Part shown: positions 16,473 to 25,168 of the stretch, piece after piece
Numbering within the stretch: position 1 is the first letter of the stretch
Layout of the letters: every line of letters starts with the position of its first letter
NCBI GenBank assembly: GCA_049511415.1
Contig: JBEKYC010000043.1
Location: forward strand, 1 to 60,480
Direction: 5' to 3'
Source of the DNA: Bog-159 sp049511415
GTDB taxonomy: Bacteria > Acidobacteriota > Terriglobia > Bryobacterales > Bryobacteraceae
DNA length: 60,480 nucleotides
Translations under genes and position numbers: made by a program
Notes under the pieces: generated by a model
What the model was told of the DNA's origin: nothing
The model's database searches: none
What the model saw: only the letters and a program-made list of their open reading frames with translations

Positions 16473-17837
16473 ATGGCATGGGTGGCAGCGTTTTGCACTG
16501 CGCCGGCCTGGGCCGCGCCGGAACAATTCGAGGGCGTGTGGCGGAGCGAGGGTTACGGGAATGTTTACGAGGTGCGTGGGTCTGTTCTGCGAAGCTTCGA
16601 GGTAACCAGCCGGACTTGCGTCGCCGGGTTCACGGCCAGGCGGATCACCAGCGAAGCTCCGGGACAGGAAGCATTCCGGGTCCGGCATGGGGACGTTTTC
16701 TTCGTCAGTCCTGCCGGCGACGACGACCACAAACTGCTGAGATACCGGGATGGTTTGTACAGCATCCGTATCGACCGGCTGCCGGAGATGCCTGCGGTTT
16801 GCGCCGTTCCGACTGCCAACACGCCGCGCGATAACTTTGAAGTGTTCACGCGCACTTTTGCGGAGCAATACATCGCTTTCGATCTGAGGCACATCGGCTG
16901 GGACGGCATGACGGAGGAAGCGCGGCGCAAGATTACCCCGCAAACCTCGGACGAGCAACTGTTCGATCTGCTGGATGGAATGCTGAAACCGCTGGGGGAT
17001 CTGCACACCGGTCTGGAGGCGCCCAGGCTCAAACGCGAACACCAGGATGTTTTCCGGGCGGGGACGGACCGGGTGATTCAGGGTGACGTCAAGAATTTTG
17101 ATACCCGGGGGCGGCGGGCCTTGTTCGCCGTAACCGACCGGTATCTGCACGGACCACTGCTGCCGTTGTGCCGGGGGCAGATTCTGTTCGGGCATGTGGA
17201 CGACGCGACGGGATACATCCGGATTTTAGGTTTTGGAGATTATGCCAGGCACGGAGGCGACCGGCGCGCGCTGGAACTTGCGCTGGATCACATCTTCGCG
17301 GATGCGGGACTGCGGGCTCTGATCATCGATGTGCGGCTGTCATTCGGCGGCGATGACAAGCTGGGGCTGGCGATTGCCTCGCGATTGACGGGCAGGGAAT
17401 ACGCCGCTTATACGATCGCGGCGCGGGCGGATGCGGCCATGCGTGATCCATGGACTCCGGCGGATACCGTGCTGGTGCGGCCGAGTTCCCGTCCCGGTTT
17501 CCGAGGACCGGTAGTGGAACTGATTGGGCCGATCACCATGAGCGCGGCGGAGACGTTCAGCCAGGCATTGATGGGGCGGACGCCGCACGTGACCCGGATC
17601 GGAGAAAACACACAGGGAGTATTTTGCGACGTGCTGGAGCGGCGGCTGCCCAACGGATGGATTCTCGCCCTGCCGAACGCGGTTTATCGAACGGCGGAAG
17701 GCGCCGCTTTTGATGTGACGGGGATTGCACCGGATATCGCGGCGCCGGTATTTACGGATGAGGACGTGGCGGCGGGCAAAGACCCAGCCATGGCACTGGC
17801 GGTGCGGGTTCTTTCCGGCCAGACTGCCGCAAACTGA
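16473..17837 (+). CDS. S41-family peptidase (tail-specific protease-like)
   Basis: A 454-aa protein with a short hydrophobic leader (MAWVAAFCTAPAWAA) that lacks a basic n-region. Residues 20-115 form a small beta domain. The S41 core begins near residue 120 and ends in FDVTGIAPDIAAPVF. ALIIDVRLSFGGDDKLGLAIA matches the strand-glycine loop of the fold, and GPITMSAAETFSQAL holds the predicted nucleophile Ser357, followed by RIGENTQGVF. No PDZ domain is obvious. It is likely periplasmic and degrades or trims proteins. It follows the coiled-coil gene by 11 bases and may be cotranscribed. It converges on the desaturase gene with 5 bases between stops. Confidence 0.82.
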   Translation: MAWVAAFCTAPAWAAPEQFEGVWRSEGYGNVYEVRGSVLRSFEVTSRTCVAGFTARRITSEAPGQEAFRVRHGDVFFVSPAGDDDHKLLRYRDGLYSIRIDRLPEMPAVCAVPTANTPRDNFEVFTRTFAEQYIAFDLRHIGWDGMTEEARRKITPQTSDEQLFDLLDGMLKPLGDLHTGLEAPRLKREHQDVFRAGTDRVIQGDVKNFDTRGRRALFAVTDRYLHGPLLPLCRGQILFGHVDDATGYIRILGFGDYARHGGDRRALELALDHIFADAGLRALIIDVRLSFGGDDKLGLAIASRLTGREYAAYTIAARADAAMRDPWTPADTVLVRPSSRPGFRGPVVELIGPITMSAAETFSQALMGRTPHVTRIGENTQGVFCDVLERRLPNGWILALPNAVYRTAEGAAFDVTGIAPDIAAPVFTDEDVAAGKDPAMALAVRVLSGQTAAN

Positions 17838-17842
17838 GCGAT

Positions 17843-18724
17843 CTACGCCGCGTCGCGCTCGGCTAGCTCACTGGTGATTTTGGCGACCTTCACACCCCTG
17901 GCGATGCCCAAGAAGCGCAGCACCTGGATTTGAATCCAGGACATATCAAATTCATACCAGGCCAGTCCGTGACGCGCGGAGGTGGGATGGGCATGGTGAT
18001 TGTTGTGCCAGCCTTCGCCGAACGTGATGAGGGCGACCCACCAGGAATTGCGGGAGTCATCACGCGTGTTGAAGCGCCGGTATCCCCACATGTGAGTGGC
18101 GGAGTTGACCAGCCAGGTGGCGTGCAGCCCGATCACGGTGCGCAGAAAGACGCCCCACAAAACCATGGAAAAGCCGCCGATGGCGAAAAGCAGAACAGCC
18201 AGCAGGACGTTCGGCACCCAATGCCAGTTGTTCAACCAAACGTAGAAGGGGTGCTTGGCCAAATCCGGCGCGTATTTCGACATCATGCGGGTATTGTTGT
18301 GCTTGGCCTCGCCGAACAGGATCCAGCCGACGTGCGCCCACCAGCCGCCGTCGCGGGGGGAGTGGGGATCGCCGGGCTGATCGGATTTCTGATGATGGAT
18401 GCGGTGGGTGGCCACCCAGAAAATCGGGCCGCCTTCGAAGGTCATCGCGCCGCAGACCGCAAACAGGTATTCCAGGGCCAGGGGGACCTGATAGGAGCGG
18501 TGCGTGTGCAGGCGATGGTAGCCCATGCTGATCCCCAAACCGGTGGCAAACCATAGCAGGAACAGCGTCACTGCCAGGTTGGCCCAACTAAAAGTAAAGA
18601 GAGCGGCGATGGCGCCTATGTGGAGCAGAACCAGCACCAGCGTGGTGGGCCAGTTCATTCTCTGCCTGTCGGGGAATTCGATCAGGTCGATTTGAAGGGG
18701 TTCGGGAGCGGCAACTGGGGGCAC
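17843..18724 (-). CDS. Acyl-CoA/fatty acid desaturase
   Basis: A 293-aa membrane di-iron desaturase of the stearoyl-CoA Delta9 type. All three histidine boxes are present: HRLHTHR, HRIHH (as WVATHRIHHQKSD) and HNNHH (as EGWHNNHHAHPTSARHG). Four hydrophobic helices lie around them (about residues 25-60 and 155-190). It would introduce a cis double bond into membrane fatty acids. The start is a GTG at 18724; an ATG at about codon 23 (MNWPTT) is possible, but the usual family N-terminus favours the GTG. Confidence 0.92.
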   Translation of the reverse strand: MPPVAAPEPLQIDLIEFPDRQRMNWPTTLVLVLLHIGAIAALFTFSWANLAVTLFLLWFATGLGISMGYHRLHTHRSYQVPLALEYLFAVCGAMTFEGGPIFWVATHRIHHQKSDQPGDPHSPRDGGWWAHVGWILFGEAKHNNTRMMSKYAPDLAKHPFYVWLNNWHWVPNVLLAVLLFAIGGFSMVLWGVFLRTVIGLHATWLVNSATHMWGYRRFNTRDDSRNSWWVALITFGEGWHNNHHAHPTSARHGLAWYEFDMSWIQIQVLRFLGIARGVKVAKITSELAERDAA

Positions 18725-18799
18725 AATTTCACCCTATCAGGGGAAAACGGCCTGGTTTGTAAGAGTTATGTAATATCGGCTATCCGGTGGATAGCAGGG

Positions 18800-18825
18800 C
18801 GGGCGGGACGGCTGCGGCCCGCCCG
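18800..18825. other. GC-rich hairpin in a divergent intergenic region
   Basis: CGGGCGGG at 18800-18807 pairs perfectly with CCCGCCCG at 18818-18825 across a 10-base loop and is followed by a short CTTT. It lies between two divergent genes, so it is not an ordinary gene-end terminator; it may be a leader hairpin or regulatory palindrome for the VCBS gene at 18895. Confidence 0.35.
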
Positions 18826-18894
18826 GCTTTAAAGGTATCAGGGCATTGTCGCCGGCACAGAAAGGACGTAGACTGAGACAACGTCCTAGGGGGG

Positions 18895-21063
18895 ATGCCG
18901 CAAATGACGATCAGACGCTTGTTTTCTCCCCGTCCGCTTTGGGTGGCAGCGCTGTTGGGTACAACAGCAGCGAGCCTCTACCCGGTGTCGTTCAATGCTC
19001 CGAGAGCCTATCTGGTAGGTATCGACCTTTCTTCGGTGGCGGTGGGAGACTTCAACAAGGACGGCAGGCTGGATCTGGCGGTCACCGCTTTTAACTCGAA
19101 TAACGTGGCGATCCTGCTCGGCGACGGTAAGGGCTCTTTTCAACCGGCCGTGTACTACGATGTGGGGGCCGCGCCGCAGGCCGTGATCGTGGGTGATTTC
19201 AACGGGGACGGCAAGCCGGATCTGGCGGTCGCCAACTATTACTCCAGCAGTGTCTCGATCCTGCTGGGCAACGGCGATGGCACGTTCCAGGCGGCGGTGA
19301 ATTATCTGGTGGGGAACGAACCTTGCTCGGTGGCCGTGGGGGACTTCGACGGCGATGGGACGGAGGACCTGGCTGTGACCAACGCGGACTCCAACAGCGT
19401 ATCCATTCTGCTGGGCAACGGCGACGGCGCGTTCTACGCGGCGGTGAATTATGCGGCGGGATCGACGCCTTCCTCAGTGGTGGTAGGGGATTTCAACCGG
19501 GATGGGAAGCCGGATCTGGCCGTGTCGGACCAAGGTTCCAATAGCGTCTCGATCCTGCTGGGCCAGGGCGATGGCAGCTTCGGGCCGCCGGTAAGCTACG
19601 CCGCCGGGAGCGCACCTTCCACCGTAGCCTTAGCGGACTTCAACGGGGATGGAAAGCTGGATCTGGCGGTGGCCAACTACGATTCGAATAACGTCTCGAT
19701 CCTGCTGGGCAACGGCGATGGCAGTCTGCAACCGGCAGTCAGCTACCCGGTGGGAAGCAACCCGCTTTTCGTGGCCGTAGGGGACTTTAATGAGGATGGA
19801 AAGCCGGATCTGGCGGTTACCAACAACAGTTCCGATAATGTGTCGATCCTGCTCGGGGAAGGCACTGGCGGGTTCCTGCCGGCGTTGAACTATGCGGCCG
19901 GAAACTTCCCCACAGCCCTGGCCGTGGGGGATTTCACCGGGCACGGACACCTGGACGTGGCGGAAACGGGCGGGACGCACTACGGCGGGACGGTCATGAT
20001 CATGGCGGGCTTCGGCGATGGCGGTTTGCGGCGTCCGCGATGCTACCCCGCGGCGGCGTCGCCGTTTTCAGTGGCCGTCGGAGATTTTAATAACGATGGG
20101 AAACCGGATCTGGCGGTGGCCAACTACGAATCGCACGGTGTTTCCGTGATGTTGGGCGAGGGCGATGGCCGATTCCAGCCGGCCGTGGGATACGCCGCGG
20201 GTGCATACCCGCGGTCGGTAGCCGTGGGGGATTTCAATGGGGATGGAAACCTGGACCTGGCGGTGGCGAACGACGGCTCCGGGAGCGTGTCGATCCTGCT
20301 GGGCAATGGGGACGGCACTTTCCAGACACCGGGGCGGCAATACACCGTGGGATCGTCGCCCTTTTTCGTGACGGCGGGGGATTTCAACGGAGATGGCAAG
20401 CTGGATGTTGTGGCCGCGAACTACGAATCCAATAGCGTCTCTATTCTATTGGGCAACGGCGATGGCACCTTCCGGAAGGCGGTAAGCTACGCCGTAGGAA
20501 CTTTACCGTTAGCGGTCGCGGTGGGGGATTTCAACGGGGATGGCAAACTGGACCTGGCGGTGGCGAACTCGGATTCGAAGAACGTCTCGATTTTGCTGGG
20601 CAGGGGCGACGGCACGTTTGAGCCGGCGGTGAACTATGCCGCGGGATCGGGACCTTATGCGGTGGCCGTGGGAGATTTCAACGGCGATGGCAAGGCGGAT
20701 TTGGCCGTGGTGGACGACGGTTCCAACAGCGTCTCGATCCTAATAGGGAATGGCGACGGCAGTTTTCAGGGGCCAGTGAGTTATGCCGCGGGATATTCGC
20801 CCGGCTCCGTGGCGGTGGCGGATTTCAACGGGGACGGCAAGCTGGATCTGGCGGTGGGCACGGATGGCGCTTTCGGGGTCGCGATCCTGCTGGGTGACGG
20901 TCACGGCGCCTTCGCGCCGGCAGTGATTTATGCCACGGCTACGGAAGCCGTCTCGGTGGCCGTAGGAGACTTCAATGCCGATGGCAAGCCGGATCTGGCG
21001 GTGGCGGGCACGGACAACATCAGCACGAACCGGATCACGATATTGACCAACAACATGCCATAG
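18895..21063 (+). CDS. VCBS/FG-GAP protein with 14 tandem repeats
   Basis: A 722-aa predicted secreted protein. A signal-like N-terminus (RPLWVAALLGTTAASLYPVS) is followed by about 14 near-identical repeats of roughly 49 residues (about 147 bases). Each repeat has the form VAVGDFNGDGKLDLAV, then SVSILLGNGDGTF, with Ca-binding DxNxDG loops. Two seven-bladed propellers would fit the repeat number. Repeat 7 (about residues 345-392) is divergent, with GDFTGHGHLDVAE in place of the Ca loop. The last repeat is cut to about 35 residues. The role is probably extracellular adhesion or carbohydrate binding. The start has GGGGGG just upstream. Confidence 0.85.
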   Translation: MPQMTIRRLFSPRPLWVAALLGTTAASLYPVSFNAPRAYLVGIDLSSVAVGDFNKDGRLDLAVTAFNSNNVAILLGDGKGSFQPAVYYDVGAAPQAVIVGDFNGDGKPDLAVANYYSSSVSILLGNGDGTFQAAVNYLVGNEPCSVAVGDFDGDGTEDLAVTNADSNSVSILLGNGDGAFYAAVNYAAGSTPSSVVVGDFNRDGKPDLAVSDQGSNSVSILLGQGDGSFGPPVSYAAGSAPSTVALADFNGDGKLDLAVANYDSNNVSILLGNGDGSLQPAVSYPVGSNPLFVAVGDFNEDGKPDLAVTNNSSDNVSILLGEGTGGFLPALNYAAGNFPTALAVGDFTGHGHLDVAETGGTHYGGTVMIMAGFGDGGLRRPRCYPAAASPFSVAVGDFNNDGKPDLAVANYESHGVSVMLGEGDGRFQPAVGYAAGAYPRSVAVGDFNGDGNLDLAVANDGSGSVSILLGNGDGTFQTPGRQYTVGSSPFFVTAGDFNGDGKLDVVAANYESNSVSILLGNGDGTFRKAVSYAVGTLPLAVAVGDFNGDGKLDLAVANSDSKNVSILLGRGDGTFEPAVNYAAGSGPYAVAVGDFNGDGKADLAVVDDGSNSVSILIGNGDGSFQGPVSYAAGYSPGSVAVADFNGDGKLDLAVGTDGAFGVAILLGDGHGAFAPAVIYATATEAVSVAVGDFNADGKPDLAVAGTDNISTNRITILTNNMP

Positions 21064-21088
21064 GCCGCAAGGACCGGGCGACGGCGGT

Positions 21089-24000
21089 ATGCTTGTTGTT
21101 CTGACCAACATGCGCGAACGCCTGAGCCGCTCCGATTTCCGCTTCCTGGGCACGTGCCTGCTGCTGCTGGCGGCCACGATCTGGTTCTCCGCGCGTTACT
21201 TTCAGCGCGCCTTTCCGGAAGCTTCCATCGATTTCCGGGTGACACGCGACCAGGCGCGCGTACGTGGGGAGAGCTTTCTGGCCGCGCAGGGCCTGCGCGT
21301 GAACGGCTACCGGCAGGCGTCGCGATTCAGCTACGACGATACGGCGAAGACGTTCCTGGAGCGCGAAGTCGGCCTGGAAGAAGCCAACCGGCTGATGGGC
21401 GGGAAGGTGCGCATGTGGCGCTGGTCGTGGCGCTGGTTTCGTCCACTGCAGAAGGAAGAATTTCGCGTGGACGTGACCACCGCGGGCGATGCGGCGGGCT
21501 TCGAGCACGAGATTGCGGAAGCGGCCGCGCGTCCCAGCCTGCCCGCCGATCAGGCGCGCGCGGTGGCGGAGCGCTTCCTGCGGGACACCATGCAGCGCGA
21601 TCCGGCGGGTCTCGATTTCGTGGAAGGATCGAGCGTCACGCGGCCGGCGCGCACGGACCATACGTTCACCTGGAAGGAACGCGGCTTCGACATTCATGAC
21701 GCGACCTATCGCCTGGAAATCACAGTGCTGGGCAATGAAGTGGGCGCGTACCGCGAGTATTTGAAAGTGCCGGAAGCGTGGCAGCGCAGTTATGAGACGA
21801 TGCGTTCGCGCAACCTGACCGCATCGACCATCGATGTGGGTTTCATGATGCTGCTGGCGGCCGGGATGCTGGTGACGATTGTGCTGCGCGTGCGCGGGCG
21901 GGATATCCCGTGGCGGCTGGCCGCGGCGGTGGGCGCAACGGGCGCGCTGCTTTTTTTCCTTTCGAACTGGAATGCGCAGCCGCTGGCGGAGTTCAACTAT
22001 CCGACCACCGATTCGTACGCCAGCTTCATCGCGCAGGAGATACTGCGGAACCTCACCGGCGCGCTGGCGGCGGGCGGACTATTGTTCATCCTGACGGCGG
22101 GCGCGGAGCCGGTTTACCGCGAGGCTTACCGGGGGCGCTTCCTGCCGTTGGGAAGGCTGTTCTCGGCGAGGGGGTTGCGCAGCAAGCAGTTCTTCCTGGG
22201 CACGATTCTGGGCCTGACGCTGGCGGCGATTTTCGTGGCCTACCAGACCGGTTTTTACATGGTGGCGTACCGCTTTGGCGCGTGGTCGCCGGCAGACGTG
22301 CCGTACGACGATCTGTTGAACACGCGGCTGCCGTGGCTGTTCGTGCTATTCGGCGGATTCCTGCCGGCGGTCTCGGAAGAGTTCATGTTCCGCATGTTCG
22401 CCATCCCGTTTTTGACGAAGGTGCTGCGGTATGTGCCGGCGGCGGTGGTGACGGCGGCGTTCATCTGGGGCTTCGGACACGCGGCCTATCCGCAACAGCC
22501 GTTTTGGATTCGCGGCGTGGAGGTGGGCATCGGCGGCGTGGCGCTGGGGCTGATCATGCTGCGCTGGGGCATCCTGCCGACGCTGGTGTGGCACTATTCG
22601 GTGGATGCGATGTACTCCGCGCTGCTGCTGGTGCGGTCGCATCATCCGTATTTCGTGCTTTCGGGCGCGGCCAGCGCGGGCATTATGGTGCTGCCGGTGG
22701 CGATCGCGGGAATCGCGTATTTGCGGCGCGGAGGGTTTGAGACGGTCGTGCCGGATGAGCCGGAACTGGCGCCGGCGCCAGTTCCGGTTCCGGCTGACGA
22801 GGCTCCTATCGCCGAGGGTTTCTCTTATGCGCGGTGGACGCCGCGGCTGCGCTTCGCGGCGTTGGCCGTGCTTCTGGGGGCTACCTTATTTAAGGCCACG
22901 GTACACGCGCCGGAGTTTGGCGACGAGCCGCGATTCGCGTTGGGGCCGACGCGCGCGCACGTGCTGGCGGTGGATTTCGCGAAGCGGCAGGGTTTCGATC
23001 CGGCCGGCTATCGCTGGGTGGCGTTCGCGGAAAGCAAGTGGGACGATGCGGATTTTCGGCTGGCGGGCAAGTATTTCGTGGCGCGGCGCGACGTGGCTTA
23101 CGTAGTGAATGCGTTTCACCGCGACGTGCCGCTACATAGCTGGCGGGTGCGGTTTTTCAAGCCGCTCAAGCGGGAAGAGATGCGGGTGTCGGTGGATCCC
23201 GAGACGGGGCGCGTCTTCGAGTTCGAGCACGTTCTGCCCGAGGACCAGGCGGGCGCGGATCTTTCGGCCGAAGCGGCGCGCGCGCTGGTGGCGCAGGCTC
23301 CCGGTTTGCCGCCACTGGCAGGATTCGACCTGAAGGAAAGCAGTTCAGAGAAGAAGAAGGCGCGGCGCGACCATACGCTGGTTTACGAGGCGCGGGCGGG
23401 AGATCCGCGCAACCTGGACGAAGCGCATTTCCGCGTGCGCGTGACGGTGGCGGGCGACCGGGTGGCTTCGTTCAGCCCGTTCTGGAAGCTGCCGGAAACA
23501 TTCGTGCGCGCGCGCGAGCAGCGCAACGCGCTTTCCTACCTGCTGCTGGTGTTCCGCATCGGGGTCTCGGCGGGGCTGCTGGTTTTGGGGATCTGGGTGT
23601 TGATCGACGGCACGCGGCAACGGGCCTTGCGATGGGGACGCGCGCTATGGATCGCGCTGCCGCTGGGCCTGATCACGCTGGCCGGCATGGCGATGACCGT
23701 GCCGCTGATGTTCAGCCAGTATCCGACCACGTTCTCGCTGGAGGCGTTCGCAGCCACCATGGGGGTGGGGCTGTTTATCGGTGCACTGGCGTTGTTCATC
23801 GCTTTGGCGTGCGGCGTGGCGCTGGTGCTGGCGCTGCGGCCGGATGCGGCGGCGGTGTTCCGGGCATCCCACCGCAAGGTGTTTGGGATCGACGCGATTT
23901 ACGCCACGGCGCTGGCGGCCGTGCTGGTGGCGGCGCTGGGGCGTCTGCGCGCAGTGTTGATCGATCATTTTCACCCGCAGGCTTTGCTTTCGGCGGGCGC

Positions 24001-24451
24001 GCAGACCAGTTTCGCCAGCCTGTCGCCGGCGGTATCAGGTATCGCCGGGGCGTGCCAGGAGGCATTGTTCTGGGTCGCTTTGGCGGCGCTGGTGATTTAT
24101 CTGGTGAAGTGGCTGGGGCGCTGGGCCGGTGCAGCGGTATTGGCGGGTTTGGTCGGGGCTGCCGGGTTAGTGCCGGGGACGATCCACACGGGCGGCGAGT
24201 TCGCGCTTTATTATGGTCTGCAGATTATGTATCTGGCGGCAGCGGTGGTATTTGTCAAATATTTTTTGCGGGATAACTATCTGGGATATCTGTTAATCGC
24301 TTGGACTCTGGCGCTGTTGGATCATGGGATGGATCTGTTGTCGCAGCCGGCGGGGCCGTTGCGTATGCAGGGGGGCATTCTGGTGGCGGTGGTGTTTGTG
24401 ACGCTGGCCTGGGTGTTGATGCCGGTGTGGGGGAAGACTGCCCGGACTTAG
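21089..24451 (+). CDS. CPBP-family intramembrane protease with duplicated ectodomain
   Basis: A 1120-aa membrane protein. After a first helix (residues 20-36) comes an exported domain (about 40-250), then a multi-helix CPBP/Rce1-like domain. That domain has EEFMFR (Glu430, Glu431, Arg435), FGHA (His464) and HYSVD (His502), the metal and catalytic motifs of this glutamic intramembrane protease family. A second exported domain (about 610-815) repeats the first: FFKPLKREEMRVSVD parallels WFRPLQKEEFRVDVT, and RRDHTLVYEA parallels RTDHTFTWKE. A second membrane region follows and lacks the EExxxR motif. Standard CPBP proteins are 200-300 aa, so the architecture is unusual. The last 150 bases recur in decayed form at 24949-25095. 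Confidence 0.8.
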   Translation: MLVVLTNMRERLSRSDFRFLGTCLLLLAATIWFSARYFQRAFPEASIDFRVTRDQARVRGESFLAAQGLRVNGYRQASRFSYDDTAKTFLEREVGLEEANRLMGGKVRMWRWSWRWFRPLQKEEFRVDVTTAGDAAGFEHEIAEAAARPSLPADQARAVAERFLRDTMQRDPAGLDFVEGSSVTRPARTDHTFTWKERGFDIHDATYRLEITVLGNEVGAYREYLKVPEAWQRSYETMRSRNLTASTIDVGFMMLLAAGMLVTIVLRVRGRDIPWRLAAAVGATGALLFFLSNWNAQPLAEFNYPTTDSYASFIAQEILRNLTGALAAGGLLFILTAGAEPVYREAYRGRFLPLGRLFSARGLRSKQFFLGTILGLTLAAIFVAYQTGFYMVAYRFGAWSPADVPYDDLLNTRLPWLFVLFGGFLPAVSEEFMFRMFAIPFLTKVLRYVPAAVVTAAFIWGFGHAAYPQQPFWIRGVEVGIGGVALGLIMLRWGILPTLVWHYSVDAMYSALLLVRSHHPYFVLSGAASAGIMVLPVAIAGIAYLRRGGFETVVPDEPELAPAPVPVPADEAPIAEGFSYARWTPRLRFAALAVLLGATLFKATVHAPEFGDEPRFALGPTRAHVLAVDFAKRQGFDPAGYRWVAFAESKWDDADFRLAGKYFVARRDVAYVVNAFHRDVPLHSWRVRFFKPLKREEMRVSVDPETGRVFEFEHVLPEDQAGADLSAEAARALVAQAPGLPPLAGFDLKESSSEKKKARRDHTLVYEARAGDPRNLDEAHFRVRVTVAGDRVASFSPFWKLPETFVRAREQRNALSYLLLVFRIGVSAGLLVLGIWVLIDGTRQRALRWGRALWIALPLGLITLAGMAMTVPLMFSQYPTTFSLEAFAATMGVGLFIGALALFIALACGVALVLALRPDAAAVFRASHRKVFGIDAIYATALAAVLVAALGRLRAVLIDHFHPQALLSAGAQTSFASLSPAVSGIAGACQEALFWVALAALVIYLVKWLGRWAGAAVLAGLVGAAGLVPGTIHTGGEFALYYGLQIMYLAAAVVFVKYFLRDNYLGYLLIAWTLALLDHGMDLLSQPAGPLRMQGGILVAVVFVTLAWVLMPVWGKTART

Positions 24452-24625
24452 GTTTGTTATGCAGCGTGCCGCTCGCATTAAGTTCGCGGTGCGGACCCTC
24501 GCCCTTGCAGGCGGGATCTCAGGCCGCCGTCTGCGCGGTGCAACGAACGTAGCGTTAGTCTGTAGCCAGAGTTGGCGGTTCAGGGTCCGCTTCCTCACGG
24601 CGGATATCGGGAGTCTACGCGCGGC

Positions 24626-24904
24626 TCATGCAGCTTCCAGATCAACGCGCACGCGGCAACCCAACGCCGTCGCGATGTTGACCAGCGCGTCGAGCGAGAA
24701 GCGAAAGCCGGCCGCGCATCAGATCCTTGATCCGCGGCTGCGTTACGCCGCAGCGCTTTGCAGCTTCGTCCTGTGTCCGATCATGTTGTTTGAGGCGAGC
24801 CGCGATTTTTTGCATCAGCTCGGCCCGTGCCCGCAGATTCGCAGCCTGCTCGGGGGTGTCCGCAATCGCGTCCCAAACACTCTTGTAGTTTCGGTTTTGC
24901 TCAT
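24626..24904 (-). pseudogene. Frameshifted XRE-family antitoxin-type gene
   Basis: Three frames must be joined to rebuild one HTH_XRE antitoxin. Frame one gives MSKTETT from the ATG at 24904. Frame two gives KSVWDAIADTPEQAANLRAR, then the helix-turn-helix DEAAKRCGVTQPRIKDLMRG. Frame three gives SLDALVNIATALGCRVRVDL and the stop at 24626. The first break lies near 24885 and the second near 24680. The joined protein would be about 92 aa, the usual size of this family, which pairs with RelE/HigB-like toxins. No toxin gene is recognisable beside it, and a decayed copy of the CPBP tail lies immediately upstream. Confidence 0.8.
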
Positions 24905-24948
24905 ATCCTGCCTCCCAACAGTTGCCCAAAACGTCGTTTCGCGATGTT

Positions 24949-25095
24949 CGCTTGGACGCTGGCACTTCGAGACCGGGATGGATCTGCCGTCGCAGCCCGC
25001 CTCGCAGCTCCGCATGCAGGGCGGCTATTGATTGCGGCGTTGTTTATTGCTATCGCCTGGGCGGTGATGCCGGTTTTGGTGAAGACCACGCGGGC
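24949..25095 (+). pseudogene. Degenerate copy of the 3' end of the CPBP gene
   Basis: The stretch from CGCTTGGAC at 24949 to about 25095 aligns with 24298-24451, the end of the CPBP gene. Shared blocks include GGGATGGATCTG, GTCGCAGCC, CATGCAGGG, TCGCCTGGG versus GGCCTGGG, and GTGATGCCGGT versus TTGATGCCGGT. In translation AWTLAL and, further on, AIAWAVMPVLVKTTRA parallel AWTLAL and TLAWVLMPVWGKTART. A two-base loss in the middle and a later one-base loss restore the frame. No upstream part of the gene is present. It is a relic from a duplication or an older tandem paralog. Confidence 0.75.
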
Positions 25096-25168
25096 GCCTC
25101 TTCGGCACGAGCGACAAACGATCCGCGCCGTGACGACGGGGCCGCGATCCTCAACGTGAACCGATCCC

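Noticed and set aside
18895..21063. Regular repeats as a possible CRISPR array
   Set aside because: Units are about 147 bases, contiguous and in frame, encoding FG-GAP blades; there are no spacers.
24459..25031. 190-aa plus-strand open frame after the CPBP gene
   Set aside because: It runs through the antisense of the dead XRE gene and ends in the decayed CPBP tail copy (GMDLPSQPASQLRMQGGY), so it is not a gene.
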